NCBI GenBank assembly: GCA_964016985.1
Contig: OZ024821.1
Span: 127,619,555 to 127,683,554, forward strand
Length of the DNA stretch: 64,000 nucleotides
Source: Anodontia alba
Lineage: Eukaryota > Mollusca > Bivalvia > Lucinida > Lucinidae
Direction: 5' to 3'
Shown here: positions 11,641-22,111 of the stretch, one piece after another
How the letters are laid out: the number at the start of each line of letters is the position of its first letter
How positions within the stretch are numbered: position 1 is the stretch's first letter
Position numbers and translations under genes: made by a program
Notes under the pieces: generated by a model
Told to the model about the DNA's origin: nothing
Database searches by the model: none
The model's input: only the letters and a program-made list of their open reading frames with translations

Positions 11641-11992
11641 TGTAAATCCCAGGGGTTACTCTGAAGTTTGTCTGCTACATAGCAGACAGCAGAAATTAAA
11701 ACTAAATAAAAACAACTATCAGTTCAACAGAAGGTTATAACCCCGATTCTTTCAATACTCAAAAAAATACCGAAAATATTGATGGACCCCAAAAAAAAGT
11801 TTCTGTTTTAATAATGACCCCCAAAAAATACCTGCAGATGGGCAATGCCCAAACAATTGCCACTTTTTTCCCAAACCCATAAAAAAGTAAAATTCTAAAT
11901 TCTAAACCCCCATTAATAGTCCTTGCCTATGTAGCAGGCAAAATTCAGAGTACCCCCTCCCCCCTCCCACCCCCTGGGATGTAAACATAGTA
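11641..11992. mobile_element. MITE with ~45-bp inverted ends
   Basis: The left end reads GTAAATCCCAGGGG, TACTCTGAA and CTGCTACATAG; the right end has the same blocks inverted (CTATGTAGCAGG, TTCAGAGTA, CCCCTGGGATGTAAAC), with a C-rich expansion between them. The interior is A-rich and non-coding. The family is unassigned. Confidence 0.65.
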
Positions 11993-12079
11993 GTTCCGTC
12001 TTTTGTTTTAACTGCCATTACTCTACATTTTCACATGAGTGGATATGTGAAAATATTTTTGTCAGAAAAATGATTTGAG

Positions 12080-12125
12080 GTCTCCTAGAGGAGCAGTCTG
12101 ATCTGGGTCCACAGTTTGCAACAAT
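12080..12125. repeat. Half hairpin core
   Basis: Only one arm of the hairpin core remains (GCAGTCTGATCTGGGTCCAC followed by AGTTTGCA). Confidence 0.5.
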
Positions 12126-12189
12126 GACTTAAAGTAACCGGCAGAAGACAAAACAAACGACAATTGTTGTATTTGTCATCTTAAAGATT

Positions 12190-12565
12190 ATGTATTTCTG
12201 TATTAAGAGTAGCATCGGGACCCAGGGTGAAGTTAGCTAGCTGTAAAAGTACTTTAAACCCCCAGGTGGTTTACTCAACTGACCGTTCTAAGGCGTTGGT
12301 CCCGGTGTTAGTCTTTCTCTTTGTTGCTTTGTCGTTTATTCTACGAGGCAATTTGTTTTATGTTTTACATTTTGTTCTTGTGTTTTTCAGTCCTTTTAGC
12401 ATTGCGATTACCTAGCTTGGGGAAGAGAGAGCTAATCTTAGTGGTGGTTTTCGTACGTTTGTTTGATTTGCGCTAGTTTGGTTTTGTCTGTTTCCTCTTC
12501 CTCTTGGTGTCTGGGAAGGGCTGCGGTTTGTGATTGTGGCACACCCTGGACTTTTCTCTTACCTT
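12190..12565 (+). repeat. Interspersed repeat R1
   Basis: Inverted relative of 540-943, about 380 bp, containing AGCATCGGGACCCAGGGTGA near the left end and TGTGATTGTGGCACACCCTG near the right. It lacks a conserved reading frame. Confidence 0.65.
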
Positions 12566-13205
12566 TTTTTAGGCCTAAAAAAAATAAATGTTCTGTTTCC
12601 GATTTCATCACCAATTTGCCAAAGGGTCGGTAGGTCGGCACTTTTTTTCTCTCTTTTTTTTTTTTTTTTTTTTTCCCAAGTCAAATTACGGTTGGTGAAT
12701 CGTAAATTTTTAATGGAATCTTTGACTTCTCTTCCCGAACATTTGACCGTTTTTGAATACCAGTGATAAAGGGGCACTGTTAAACAGCTTTTATTTTATT
12801 TTAGGCCCAGATGTGGCTGCACGCTTTGAAATAAACTGTCCTAATCTGCTCGGTTTGGCTTGTAAGTGGTGCAGCCATACTGTAGACTGCTTCACAGTTC
12901 GACAAATTTACTATCGTAAAAATTGACGACTGTGGTGAACCGTTAGTCACGTGTTTTATTCCGCTGCTGGCATTGGCCGATAACAACACGTCATGCTGTA
13001 AATAAATGTGTATCGAAATCTCCCTGTTTATTTATAGAATAGCAGAAAGAATACCATCGCTCAGCGTTTGTTAGTTAGTTTTTTAAACAAACATCCTGTG
13101 TTGTATTTGTAATAATTATGCACAGGCACAGTGTTTAATACACAAGGATGTTTACAGGTTGATGATATGAACAATTACACAGATTAGATTGTCATAATTT
13201 ATCAT
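12566..13205. other. Unassigned sequence with a poly-T run
   Basis: A T run lies at about 12653-12674. The rest shows no gene or repeat that I can support. Confidence 0.4.
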
Positions 13206-13214
13206 CAATTAAGT

Positions 13215-13370
13215 CACTCACCCTTAAATCGCCAATCACAACTGCAGCAGACGACAGTTTGATTCTTTTTTCAAAGAAAAGTCTTGATATTTTCATGTGA
13301 ATCGTCTGCTGCAGAGGATTTGCATGAACTATCAAGACTTGTTTCTTTTTAAAATTAAAAAAAAAAAATG
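13215..13370. mobile_element. CCCTTAAA-family MITE
   Basis: The left end CCCTTAAATCGCCAATCACA leads into CTGCAGCAGACGAC and a short palindrome around GTGAATCGTCTGCTGC. Better copies (18840-19045, 48331-48504) end in GCTTTAAGGG next to TTAA. Confidence 0.6.
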
Positions 13371-13652
13371 TCGGCTACAAAAAATGAATGTAATCGGGGA
13401 AGCCCGTCTATTTATAGACCTGAAGCAAACGCTTGGATTAGCAAGCGCTCGAGTGATCTGGATTACAAGGGTGTATTTGCCTTGATAAAAATTGGTTTTC
13501 TACAGTCCTCGTTCTACGAGGTCATGTGGAGCAGTCTAGCCATACTGGAAATAAATAAACGAACGATGAGGACGGATAATATCCGAAAACTGGTACGGAC
13601 AAATTATGTAACGAACGTATATTAAAACCGGGATTATCCGGGGTCGGTCGCG

Positions 13653-13709
13653 GATTTTTTTTTTTTTTTTTTTTTTTTTTTCTCTTCTTCTTCTTCTTCT
13701 TCTTCTTCG
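13653..13709. repeat. Poly-T and (TTC)n microsatellite
   Basis: A T run is followed by about nine TTC units. Confidence 0.9.
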
Positions 13710-14210
13710 TGTGCAAAAAAATACATTCGGGCATTTTTGACAGTCGGTCGGGAAATCGGAAAGATAACATTTTACAGGCCTTAATTGAATCAGGCCATCA
13801 CTGATACGGCCAATTACTGATTGACCTGTCGTTAAACCCCAACACAAACAAAATTGATGGGCAGGTGACAATATATTAACGTAATTATATGACCAAAACA
13901 CTATGCTCAGTATCCTGCGTCAGATTCCGGTTATACTCGAGTTGTTATTTCACTAGAGTTATTTCTTATTAATCAAGTTACGAAGAGTTTGGTCCGTCTT
14001 CACTTTATCATCTTTCATGTCTCACCTTAAAGAATTATGAACTGTATTCAGTAAAGGGCATGAGTTATTTCCCTAAAACTACATCTATAATACAGGCCAT
14101 CATACACGGGTTTCAAACGCTCACATCCTTGTGAAGCCAAATTAGTCTTTTCACCCCAGATTTTCTTTAAAAGGCTCTTCCATCTTAGAACTGGGATATG
14201 TCTAAATCAA
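13710..14210. other. Unassigned sequence
   Basis: No gene or repeat recognised. Confidence 0.4.
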
Positions 14211-14214
14211 GACC

Positions 14215-14540
14215 AAACTGGCAAACTGTAGATCCAGATGAGACGGCTCATTTTGAGCCCCATCTGGATCTACACTGTTTGCAAAAGAATCTGTCTCGGT
14301 TTGCATGGCCGAAAGGGTTGACTGAGTCAAATGTATTTCCTGTAAAATACACATAAAATACAAGCGACCATGCAACGCTTCCAAGAGCTCACATCCACCC
14401 GGCGGCACCTGCGCGAAGCCAGGTTAACTGAGTGGAACATATTTCGGCTAAAATACTTAATAAACACAAACGACCATGCAACGATTTTCAAGAGCTCACA
14501 TTCACACCGCTGCAGCTTCAGAACGGGGCTTGTCAAAGAC
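14215..14540. repeat. Hairpin-core element and a diverged local duplication
   Basis: A hairpin core lies at 14220-14283 (GTAGATCCAGATGAGACGGC with its complement). It is followed by two copies of a segment containing GACCATGCAACG and AAGAGCTCACAT, near 14367 and 14473. Confidence 0.55.
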
Positions 14541-14582
14541 GCGTTGTCCCAATTCGTAGAGATACCAATTGCTTTTAAAACA

Positions 14583-14583
14583 G

Positions 14584-14614
<31 letters not shown>

Positions 14615-14860
14615 ATGTTCAACAGTAACATGGGCCGTGCCGAGCGAAAAAGTACGCGAAATGTCCGGATTCAGAGCGACATCCGCATGCGCAAGGTCTC
14701 ATCCTGGCCTTTGGTCTCCATTAACACATTTTATAGTATCCAATGATTCTGACAGCGGACAGCAAAGGCCCTGACCAGGCTGTGCGGATACGCAGGCTGA
14801 TCTGGGCATTCACTGTCTGCGCATACCCAGGAGGCAAGTTTCGCTGGGCGCGGCTCAAAT
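14583..14860. repeat. Poly-T run and GGCCCTGA-type hairpin element
   Basis: A T run at 14583-14608 is followed by the hairpin variant also seen at 9286-9440 (CAAAGGCCCTGACCAGGCTG pairing with CAGGCTGATCTGGGCATT). Confidence 0.6.
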
Positions 14861-15000
14861 ATTACTGAAAACATGTATTACTTATGGATCGTTTTGTGTC
14901 GTCTGTCAGAGAAAAAGAATAGAAAGGCTAGTAGAAGAGAGAAATAGAGGCGGCTGAAGAAAAAAGCGAATGACAGCACAGAAACAAGAAACACCGACAC

Positions 15001-15017
15001 GCCCCCCCCCCCCCCAC

Positions 15018-15048
<31 letters not shown>

Positions 15049-15060
15049 CACACACTCCCC
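15001..15060. repeat. Poly-C and (AC)n microsatellite
   Basis: A C run followed by AC dinucleotides. Confidence 0.9.
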
Positions 15061-15212
15061 CACTCACCATCAAGCAAATGCAGCAGGCACTTACTCCACC
15101 CTACCATCCGGTTTGCAATACTGTATAATGATTTTTAATTTCAGCATACTAAGGTTTGAAACATGCTTGATATTTATCTAAACGACCTTTGAAGATGTGT
15201 AGATGATCTGGC

Positions 15213-15452
15213 CCCGAGGTTATAAAACATTTTTTCGTGTTCAACTCAGCTGATCATAAAAATTTCCCTGCTAATAAATATGAAAATGCCAATAATAGTT
15301 GGCATTTTCATATTTATTAGCAGAGAAATTTTCATGCTCAGCTATGTTGAGCAAGAAGAGAATTTGCAATCGTTAGTAATTTGAGATTTATTAGCATAAA
15401 AAAATTTCTTGCTAAACGGTGTTAAGCATGAAAAAAGTTTTATGACCTTGGG
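15213..15452. mobile_element. Foldback MITE, about 240 bp
   Basis: The ends GAGGTTATAAAACATTTTTT and AAAAAAGTTTTATGACCTTG are inverted. An inner palindrome pairs CTAATAAATATGAAAATGCC with GGCATTTTCATATTTATTAG (about 15270-15325). It is non-coding and the family is unassigned. Confidence 0.65.
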
Positions 15453-15524
15453 TTCTGATCGACTCGGAAAGTGCTATGTATGAGAAAAATATGTTAGAAG
15501 ATAGAGTAATATGATGGACTTCTT

Positions 15525-16160
15525 TCTAGCCTTTATTTTCTAAAGTGTCATTAGATAAATAAAAGAGCTGGGTTTCGTTCTCGTCTTTTTTTAAAGTGCC
15601 AGTAGATGAATAAATATGTTGGTTTTCTTTCTTGTCTTTATTTTCTAAAGTGTCAGTACCTGAATTAATGTGGTGGGCTTCTTTCTCGTCTTTATTTTCT
15701 AAAGTGTCAGTACATGAATAAATGTGGTCGTTTTCGTTCTCGTCATTATTTTCTAAAGTGTCAGTACATGAATAAATGTGGTCGTTTTCGTTCTCGTCAT
15801 TATTTTCTACTAAAGTGTCAGTACATGGATAAATGTGGTCGTTTTCGTTCTCGTCATTATTTTCTAAAGTGTCAGTACATAAGTAATGTGATGGGATTCT
15901 TTCTTGTCGGTACATGAAGTCATGTGTTGGGATTCTTTCTTGTCTTTATTTCTAAAGTGTCAGTACATGAAGTAATGGGATGGGATTCTTTCTTGTCGGT
16001 ACATGAAGTCATGTGCTGGGATTCTTTCTTGTCTTTATTTCGAAAGTGTCAGTACATGAAGTAATGGGACTGTCTTCTTTCTTGTCTTTATTTTCTAAAG
16101 TGTCAATACATGAAGTAATGTGATGGTATTCTTTTTTGTCTTTACTTTCTTTTCTTTATT
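15525..16160. repeat. 54-bp minisatellite upstream of methyltransferase exon 1
   Basis: About a dozen units of the pattern TCTAAAGTGTCAGTACATGA plus a pyrimidine-rich block (TTCTTTCTTGTCTTTATTTT). The period is 54 bp in the middle (15660-15890), where units are nearly identical; further right some units are compounded or shortened. Because 54 is a multiple of three, one minus-strand frame stays open, but I judge this a by-product. The right edge runs straight into the splice acceptor of exon 1. Confidence 0.85.
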
Positions 16161-16167
16161 TTTCTAG

Positions 16168-16303
16168 GTCTTCTTAAACAGTAACCATGAGTAAGTACGA
16201 AGATTACAGTGAGGTCTCTAAAGTATATGATAAAGAGAGGAAAGCTATGGGAGCAGACATTATTGCTGGTCTGCTGCATGTATATGGCAAGAAACCTTTA
16301 AAG
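16168..16303 (+). CDS. Class I SAM-dependent methyltransferase, coding exon 1
   Basis: The exon is bounded by the acceptor TTTTTCTAG before 16168 and the donor GTGAGT after 16303. The first ATG is at 16187 and gives 39 codons starting MSKYEDYSEVSKVYDKER, ending in phase 0. Because it starts at a splice acceptor, at least one untranslated exon lies further upstream and was not identified. The end joins exon 2 smoothly (KPLK to DMHVLDAGCG). The N-terminal helix with Tyr/Asp and basic residues resembles the usual region before the SAM-binding strand. The polypyrimidine tract of the acceptor is supplied by the last unit of the minisatellite. Confidence 0.75.
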
Positions 16304-16314
16304 GTGAGTCAAAG

Positions 16315-16505
16315 CCTGGCACTCTGGGTAAAAATTTCAGCATACGACATTTTCAAATATTTTTTTTCTTTTTTTTCCCCAGAAAACAGGTTTTGACATC
16401 TAATACAAGCTATGCATGAAATGTCGAAACCTGTTTTCTGGAGAAAATAAGAAAATTATCACGAATATTTGTCGTCTGCTTAATTAGCCCAGAGAGTGGT
16501 AAAGA
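16315..16505. mobile_element. CACTCTGGG-family MITE in intron 1
   Basis: Starts just after exon 1 with GGCACTCTGGGTAAAA and ends in CCCAGAGAGTGGTAAAG, with an internal palindrome around CAGGTTTTGACATCTAATAC. The TTAA flanks are lost. Confidence 0.7.
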
Positions 16506-16763
16506 CTAAAACAGTTGTTAGGTCACCAGATAAATTTATTTATTTATTTAGGTTATTATATGTATATTCTTCTTTCTTTCTTATTTCTCACTGAAACTAC
16601 ATGTTCTGGGACAAGTTTCATATGTGAAATTTTATGTCATTTACATGGAGGAGTAAAACCTATAACAAACATTTTATGTTATATTTAAAATATATTCAGT
16701 TTGAAAAAGATTAAGATTCGGTTTTTAGAGCGGTATGTCTAAGAGTCTGAATCCAGTGACATA

Positions 16764-17087
16764 CAGTTGACTATCGCTATCTCGAATTCGCTTAACTCGA
16801 ATAACCACTTATCTTGAAGTGAAAAATCTGGTCCCTGCCTAAACATGGAAATTTAACAACAGGTGAAAATATTGTGGAAGAGAAATTGCTCCTAGGGAGC
16901 ATTTTCTCCACTTTTCCACAATATTTTCAATATATCTCTAATTTCAAAAGTTCAATTCATATATATTTATTAAATGTGGTTAATCGAATTATTTTTCCTG
17001 AACTCTGCAAATCTGATATGTCGAGGTACGGATATCTCGAAGCATTTCAGGAAGTCCATTGGAATTCGAGATAACGAGAGTCGACTG
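16764..17087. mobile_element. pogo-like MITE A, TA-flanked
   Basis: Ends CAGTTGACTATCGCTATCTC and CGAGATAACGAGAGTCGACTG, flanked by TA on both sides. The centre is a palindrome around AGAAATTGCTCCTAGGGAGC. Three further copies lie at 31639-31974, 32406-32714 and 36274-36608. TA duplication and CAG-type ends fit the Tc1/mariner-pogo superfamily; there is no coding capacity. Confidence 0.75.
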
Positions 17088-17822
17088 TATCTGGGGTGAA
17101 AGATTAATCAGATATGCCTAGTTGAGGCAATTTTAATGAGTACCACAACACGTTTTGATGAAAAACGTAACAAAAATATCATATCCGAAGTTATGTTATA
17201 GTAATAGCAATATCAGTAGTAATAATTGGTATTTTTTTCCATTGTTAATTTTCCGTTTCTGAGCAGCGATATTCCTTCTACATCGGCATACGGTGTTTAC
17301 CTTTTACAGTTAATCCGTTGTGCTAGAAAGAGAGGACTTTATCGAACGAGGATGACAGCTTACTACAATACGTGTTGACTCAAAGATAACAGAGAACTAA
17401 ACAGTGGGAGGCATCATGACCTTCTCAATCTCTAAAATGTAGCTGTTTCCAGATGTTTGATTTTGGCTCATCCGAGCCATAAACTGACGTTCTAACCCTG
17501 GACATTACTATACCCGCATTTTCCTAAATCTCTGTTCAGTGTGATAGGCATAGTGGGCTAAGCATGCTTGCCAAATAATGCTTACTTTCCAGGACGCCTG
17601 ATTACATCCCATTTATTTTGGGTCCATGTCTTTCTGTCTGAACATTCGTAATTTTGTCTTTGTGTGTATATCGACACGATTTTTTGTATTTTGAACTGAG
17701 ACTCATAATAATAGCAACACCATTAACGCTGTTTGAAGAAAAGAATATTTCTTCTCTAAGAATAGCGAACACCGAGACTCGCTAGCTTTGACTTCCATAT
17801 GGATCCGCGTAGGCAAGTTGGC
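17088..17822. other. Intron sequence, unassigned
   Basis: No repeat or exon is recognised in this part of intron 1. Confidence 0.4.
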
Positions 17823-17824
17823 TT

Positions 17825-18063
17825 TTCTCCATTTAAAGGAACTGGATACACATGGTTGATTTTCAGCCATTTTACAAGGAAGACAACTTTGGTTACTTCC
17901 TGTTGCCTTTCTACACACTAAGTTCCTTCTGAAAAGGGGTCCGCTCTAAATGGAAAGAATTTGCTCCCATGGGGAGCAAATTCTTTCCTTTTAGAGCAGA
18001 CCCTTTTTCAGAATGGAGGCAAATCAATATTGAAAGAGTTACTTCCCCAGAAATTGTATCCAT
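17825..18063. mobile_element. GAATTTGCTCCC palindromic MITE in intron 1
   Basis: Imperfect inverted ends (AAGGAACTGGATACACATGG on the left, CCAGAAATTGTATCCATTAT on the right) surround a strong central palindrome AAGAATTTGCTCCCATGGGG with its complement. Relatives: 18430-18680, 29302-29545, 31980-32225, 33700-34040, 34480-34625, 54100-54240. Confidence 0.65.
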
Positions 18064-18175
18064 TATCCTAAGCATTAGACCAAGTCCTTTAATTGTGTCC
18101 GAATATAGAGAAGACCCTACCAGCCTCATTGTTTTGTTGCAAAACATTTGTGTTATTGTGATTATTTGTTTGCAG

Positions 18176-18406
18176 GATATGCACGTGTTGGACGCTGGCT
18201 GTGGAACTGGTAACTATTCTAAAGCATTACTTGATTTGGGTGTTGGAAAGCTTACTTTAATGGATGGCAGTCCTCACATGCTGGACGTGGCAAGAGACAA
18301 GCTCAAAGATGCCATTGAACAGAAGGTTGTTGATAAAGTTGTTGAAGCAAGAATGCCTCCTCTGCCGTTCGATGATGCAAGTTTTGACGTTGTCCTTTTT
18401 AGTCTG
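18176..18406 (+). CDS. Class I SAM-dependent methyltransferase, coding exon 2 (SAM-binding core)
   Basis: The acceptor TTTGTTTGCAG precedes 18176 and the donor GTAAGT follows 18406; both junctions are phase 0 and the exon adds 77 codons (residues 40-116). It carries motif I, VLDAGCGTGNYSKAL (residues 43-57), the glycine-rich SAM loop, then LTLMDGSPHML, whose Asp is expected to hold the SAM ribose. It ends with PLPFDDASFDVVLFSL, the usual strand before the terminal half. This is a Methyltransf_11-like fold. The substrate cannot be inferred. Only one copy of this exon exists in the window although the terminal exon is present three times. Confidence 0.85.
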
Positions 18407-18429
18407 GTAAGTTGCGAAAAAAATGCAGT

Positions 18430-18680
18430 TACTGAAGGAATTTGATTCACTTTAAGGGGAAGCAATCTATAAAATAGATTTTCCTCCCTTTTGTAAAGGG
18501 TCTACTTAAAATGGAAATAATATGCTCCCCATGGGAGCAAATGCTTTCCTTTTAAAGTAGACCCCTTTTCAAAAAAGGGTTTAGGTGCGCAGGAAAGCAA
18601 ACAGGATGTTACAAATATGTTTCCCTTGTAAAAATGGCGAATATCTACCATGTTTATCCATTTCCCTTAAGGTGAATTAA
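18430..18680. mobile_element. GAATTTGCTCCC palindromic MITE in intron 2
   Basis: Starts 24 bp after exon 2. Central palindrome around ATGCTCCCCATGGGAGCAAA, flanked by GGTCTACTTAAAATGG and its complement. Confidence 0.6.
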
Positions 18681-18736
18681 AGCACCTTAGAGAGCACTCT
18701 AAGTAGAACGTTCTTACCTTTTCAGCTTTCCTAGTA

Positions 18737-19150
18737 CAGTAAAACCACGAACACAGATGGCTCGTTTACCGTGGCTGATTCGAATTCGTTCTTGAGTCCC
18801 TAGGAATTCTTCCAATAGCTCAAGAAATCAAATATTTCACCCTTAAAGCGCCAATCACAACTGCAGCAGACGACTCTTTTAAATATATTTTTTCTATCTA
18901 TTTTTCTTAGAAAATAAGTCTTGACAGTTTATGTGAATCATCTGCCAAGCAGATGATTCACATGACATTTCAAGGCTTATTTTATAAGAAAAATGAAAAA
19001 TTTTAGAATGTAGTCTGCTACAAACTTTGCTTGGCGCTTTAAGGGTTAAGGAAATTTAGGGATTTTTTTCTTTTTTATCATGAAAATATATATTGTGTGT
19101 ACTCATTAAAATTGGCTCAATGAGGTGATTTCTAAAATTTGATCATATTC
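18737..19150. mobile_element. pogo-like MITE B with a CCCTTAAA MITE inside it
   Basis: The outer element starts CAGTAAAACCACGAACACAG after TA and includes GATGGCTCGTTTACCGTGGC, matching 27484-27810 and, more loosely, 51655-51928. At 18840-19045 it is split by a MITE with ends CCCTTAAAGCGCCAATCAC and GGCGCTTTAAGGG, with TTAA on the right. The host joins up across the insertion (CAAATATTT to TAAGGAAATTT) as in the uninterrupted copy at 27590-27615. Confidence 0.7.
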
Positions 19151-19189
19151 ATTTAGCAATCTCTTGATGTCTATATAAAGCTGGCTTAT

Positions 19190-19262
19190 TGGCAAACTGT
19201 GTCGGCCCTGATAAGACGATACGCTCTGTTGCATCTGATCAGGATGTACACTGTTTGCTCAG
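19190..19262. repeat. Hairpin core
   Basis: TTGGCAAACTGTGTCGGCCC pairs with GATGTACACTGTTTGC. Confidence 0.6.
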
Positions 19263-19370
19263 GCTTGTATGTCCTAAATCATAGGGTAAATTGGAGGAAA
19301 TGCTGTCAGATCAAGGTGATCTCACTAAGAGAGGTTTCCATTCTTTTTAATAAGTTTGTCATTTCGGAAA

Positions 19371-19436
19371 CAAAAAAAAAAAAAAAAACATTGTCTGTTT
19401 ATTTGCTTAGTTGCTGTTGTTGTTGTTGTTGTTGTT
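19371..19436. repeat. Poly-A and (TTG)n microsatellite
   Basis: An A run at 19371-19388 and TTG units at about 19415-19436. Confidence 0.85.
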
Positions 19437-19559
19437 GACAAAACTTAGCCAGATAAATAAACCTGACGGGACAGTTCGTCACTTTCGGAACGGCTCATTG
19501 TGATATTCACAATGGGATAATTTTGAAAAGATAAACATAAACCTGGCCCTGATGGATCC

Positions 19560-19740
19560 GGCTTTGAAAACAGTGTAGATCCAGATCAGTTGGCTTCTGA
19601 AGAATTTATCTGATCTGGATCTACACTGTGTGTCATTAAGTATATGAATTTGTATCAAAAAACTTGGATCAAGCAATTGGATTGACAATTAGAAATGGGC
19701 GTGACATCTTAATGTATCCAGGCATGGCAAGGGTTCATTT
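19560..19740. mobile_element. TTAA-type MITE (inverted relative of 44401-44592)
   Basis: Hairpin core AACAGTGTAGATCCAGATCA with its complement, followed by AGAAATGGGCGTGACATCTT and GGCAAGGGTT, the inverse of the opposite end of 44401-44592. Confidence 0.55.
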
Positions 19741-20201
19741 AACCAGATGCTGCTAATTATTTATACCTATATACAGAATTGTCAGAGTCTAACATAACAC
19801 AAAACAGCTTGGTAGAGTGGGGAAACTCAACATTCTGTTTTAAAACTTTTGAATGATTTATGACATCATCAGCAAAACACTCCCGAAATTTGAATTCAAA
19901 ATTTAGCATCTAAATTTAGCTTCTTTTTTTTTCAAACTAATATCTCTGCAATTTTAGCAATTCACAGCATAAATGAACACTTATTATCATCATTATTCTG
20001 CATATAGACAGATATGTAAATAGAGTAGTTACTGAGGTTAAAAAAGTAGATATGGAGATACTCAGGAAAGGCCACAAACAGTGATTAAAGTTTTCCCAAG
20101 GCACCAGTTAAGGTGATCACTACACAAAACAATGTTTCGTCGAATAGCATAAGGAACAAACGGACAAATGAATAAGAATTGTAAAAGAAGCACTGCCTCC
20201 C

Positions 20202-20478
20202 CATCACGAAAACATATCTATATAATTTTGACCGCCTTAAACCCCACTTTCATAAAGTAAAACTGCAGTTCACAGGAGTATACATTATTTTTCTAATTTC
20301 TGCTCAAAAACATAGATTGTGGGTACTCGTTAGAACCGCCTCGCCGAAGCGTTCTCACGAGTACCCACCATCTATGTTTTTAGCAGAAATATGAAAAATA
20401 TCAGCATTTATATCTGAAAACTTTCAGTTTTTGGTGGTGAAATTTTCAATATATTTGAATGGGCATGTTTTCATAATG
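20202..20478. mobile_element. CATCACGAAAACA palindromic MITE
   Basis: Ends CATCACGAAAACAT and ATGTTTTCATAATG are inverted. The centre is a palindrome with GTGGGTACTCGTTAGAACCG. Copies: 20898-21176, 33415-33692, 34884-35163. About 280 bp, non-coding. Confidence 0.75.
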
Positions 20479-20509
20479 GATCTGTCTACAGTAAAACTTT
20501 TTTGGGGCT

Positions 20510-21368
20510 TAAACCATGTTTGTGGTTTTCTTGTATTCTGGCTTCAGATCGCCATTGAGTCGTTTGCTTTGTTTCATCGCAGTGTTTTTGATTATATGTT
20601 TCACTGTGATATATTTGTAATTTAGAACTCCATTAGAATTAAATGCGAGGTTTCGTGCGAGTAAACCAAGTTTAACCCTTAAACTGCCAATCACAACAAT
20701 TGTCGTCTGCTTTGTCATCTGGTCATCTGCTTGTGATTTTAAAAGTCATTTTAGCAAACAGTGTGGACCCAGATCAGGAGCAGTCTGATCAGGGTCCACA
20801 CTGTTAGCCTGTATGCAAAAATAGGTTGAAAAGTTAGCAAGAATATTCAGCAGATGACATAAACAGAGACATTTTCAGATGCAGGTTTTCTTGACATCAT
20901 TACAAAAACACGCCTATTCAAATATATTGAACTTTTCACCACCGAAAAACTGAAAGTTTTCAGATAAAAATTCTGATATTTTTTCTTATTTCTGCTCAAA
21001 ACATAGATTATGGGTACTCGTTAGAACCGCCTCGCCGAGGCGGTTCTAACGAGTACCCACAATCTATGTTTTTTAGCAGAATAATTAAAAAAATGTATAC
21101 CCCTGTAAACCCCAGTTTTACTATATAAAAGTGGGGTTTAAGGGGGTCAAAATTATATAGGTATGTTTTCGTGATGTTTTAAGGGTTAAATCCCCCCTAG
21201 TTTTCCTACTGACAGTTCCAACGTGGTTCCTCTGTTGCAGTTCTTTGTCTGCGCGTCTGTGATTTTATAGGTGACGTTTGTGGTGTCATTATTTGTTCCC
21301 CATCTCTCCTCTCTTTAGTATCTCTGGCCGTGTTTCGTGATTGTGGCATTTCCTGGGTATCTGCACTC
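20510..21368 (+). repeat. R1 repeat carrying a nest of MITEs
   Basis: The R1 halves (20510-20671 and 21190-21368) are separated by a CCCTTAAA MITE (20676-21185) flanked by TTAA at 20672-20675 and 21186-21189. That MITE itself contains a hairpin core (20752-20812) and a CATTAC palindromic MITE (20898-21176). Compare the uninterrupted R1 copy at 23100-23445. Confidence 0.75.
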
Positions 21369-21529
21369 ATCATTAGTTTTATGTAAATCCAGCCTCACCC
21401 TTTTATCTTAATGCACTTCCAAGCATAAACACAAAATACAAGCAAGCACTGAAAAAAAGCAACGTGTGCAGCGGTTGAAGTCGGTAACTACAATGCTAGT
21501 TCGTTACAATACAACATGGCTAAAGTTAA

Positions 21530-21749
21530 CCCATTGTAGTCTGGAGACTTCTAAAAGAGTAAATGGCAAACAGTGCAGATCCAGATCAGACGCCGCAGAA
21601 CGCGGCGTCTGATCAGGGACTCCACTGTTTGCAAATGGATTAGCTATTTTTCTCTAGGAATATCTAAATCTCATCGCTGGACATACCTAAAATTGAAATT
21701 GGACTCTTCCAATATATAGTGTGGGAGAGTTTATCCAGTCTACAATGGG
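21530..21749. mobile_element. TTAA-flanked MITE with CCCATTGTAG termini
   Basis: TTAA at 21526-21529 and 21750-21753 bracket ends CCCATTGTAG and CTACAATGGG. The hairpin core is at 21572-21640 (CAAACAGTGCAGATCCAGAT with its complement). The tail GACATACCTAAAATTGAAAT recurs at 50375-50390 and 58250-58270. Confidence 0.8.
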
Positions 21750-21880
21750 TTAACACAACAGTAAGAATAGTATAGAAGATCTCCATGAAGAGCATAATTT
21801 ATCCTATAAATGACACCAAGAGGAAGAGCAAACAACAGATAGTACACAAGCCACAAACCAAAGAAAGGCAAAGCAATCAG

Positions 21881-22108
21881 GGCTCAGTTGTTCAAAGCGT
21901 CGTTAGCTTAACGAACTCGTTAAGGGTCATTTCGTTAACTGTTTTAGCGGATTCAATATACAATATTCTGATATTTTTTGCTGAAAAAAATGTGAGTGCT
22001 TACTACTCACATTTTTTCAGCAAAAAATTTCAGCATATTTGCGTATCACTCGATGTAAATTTTAAGAATCGTTAACTAACGACATCGTTAGTTTTGAACG
22101 ACTGGGCC
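21881..22108. mobile_element. GGCCCAGTTG MITE, CAG-flanked
   Basis: Ends GGCTCAGTTGTTCAAAGC and TTTGAACGACTGGGCC, with CAG on both sides (21878-21880, 22109-22111). The internal palindrome contains GCTGAAAAAAATGTGAGTGC. Other copies: 23482-23717, 46558-48127 (interrupted), 49837-50054. Confidence 0.75.
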
Positions 22109-22111
22109 CAG

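Noticed and set aside
13522..13901. Lys/Arg-rich frames on the minus strand
   Set aside because: Translation of a poly-T and TTC microsatellite.
14878..15063. Val/Cys/Gly-rich frame on the minus strand
   Set aside because: Translation of the AC microsatellite and poly-C.
15526..15915. Repetitive acidic protein (NNDENEND repeats) on the minus strand
   Set aside because: The 54-bp minisatellite keeps frame because 54 is divisible by three. The opposite strand is equally open, the frame lacks conserved flanks, and the array abuts the methyltransferase acceptor on the other strand.
17969..18175. In-frame upstream extension of methyltransferase exon 2
   Set aside because: The extension is intron and MITE sequence; the acceptor TTTGCAG at 18175 and smooth joining to exon 1 fix the exon start.
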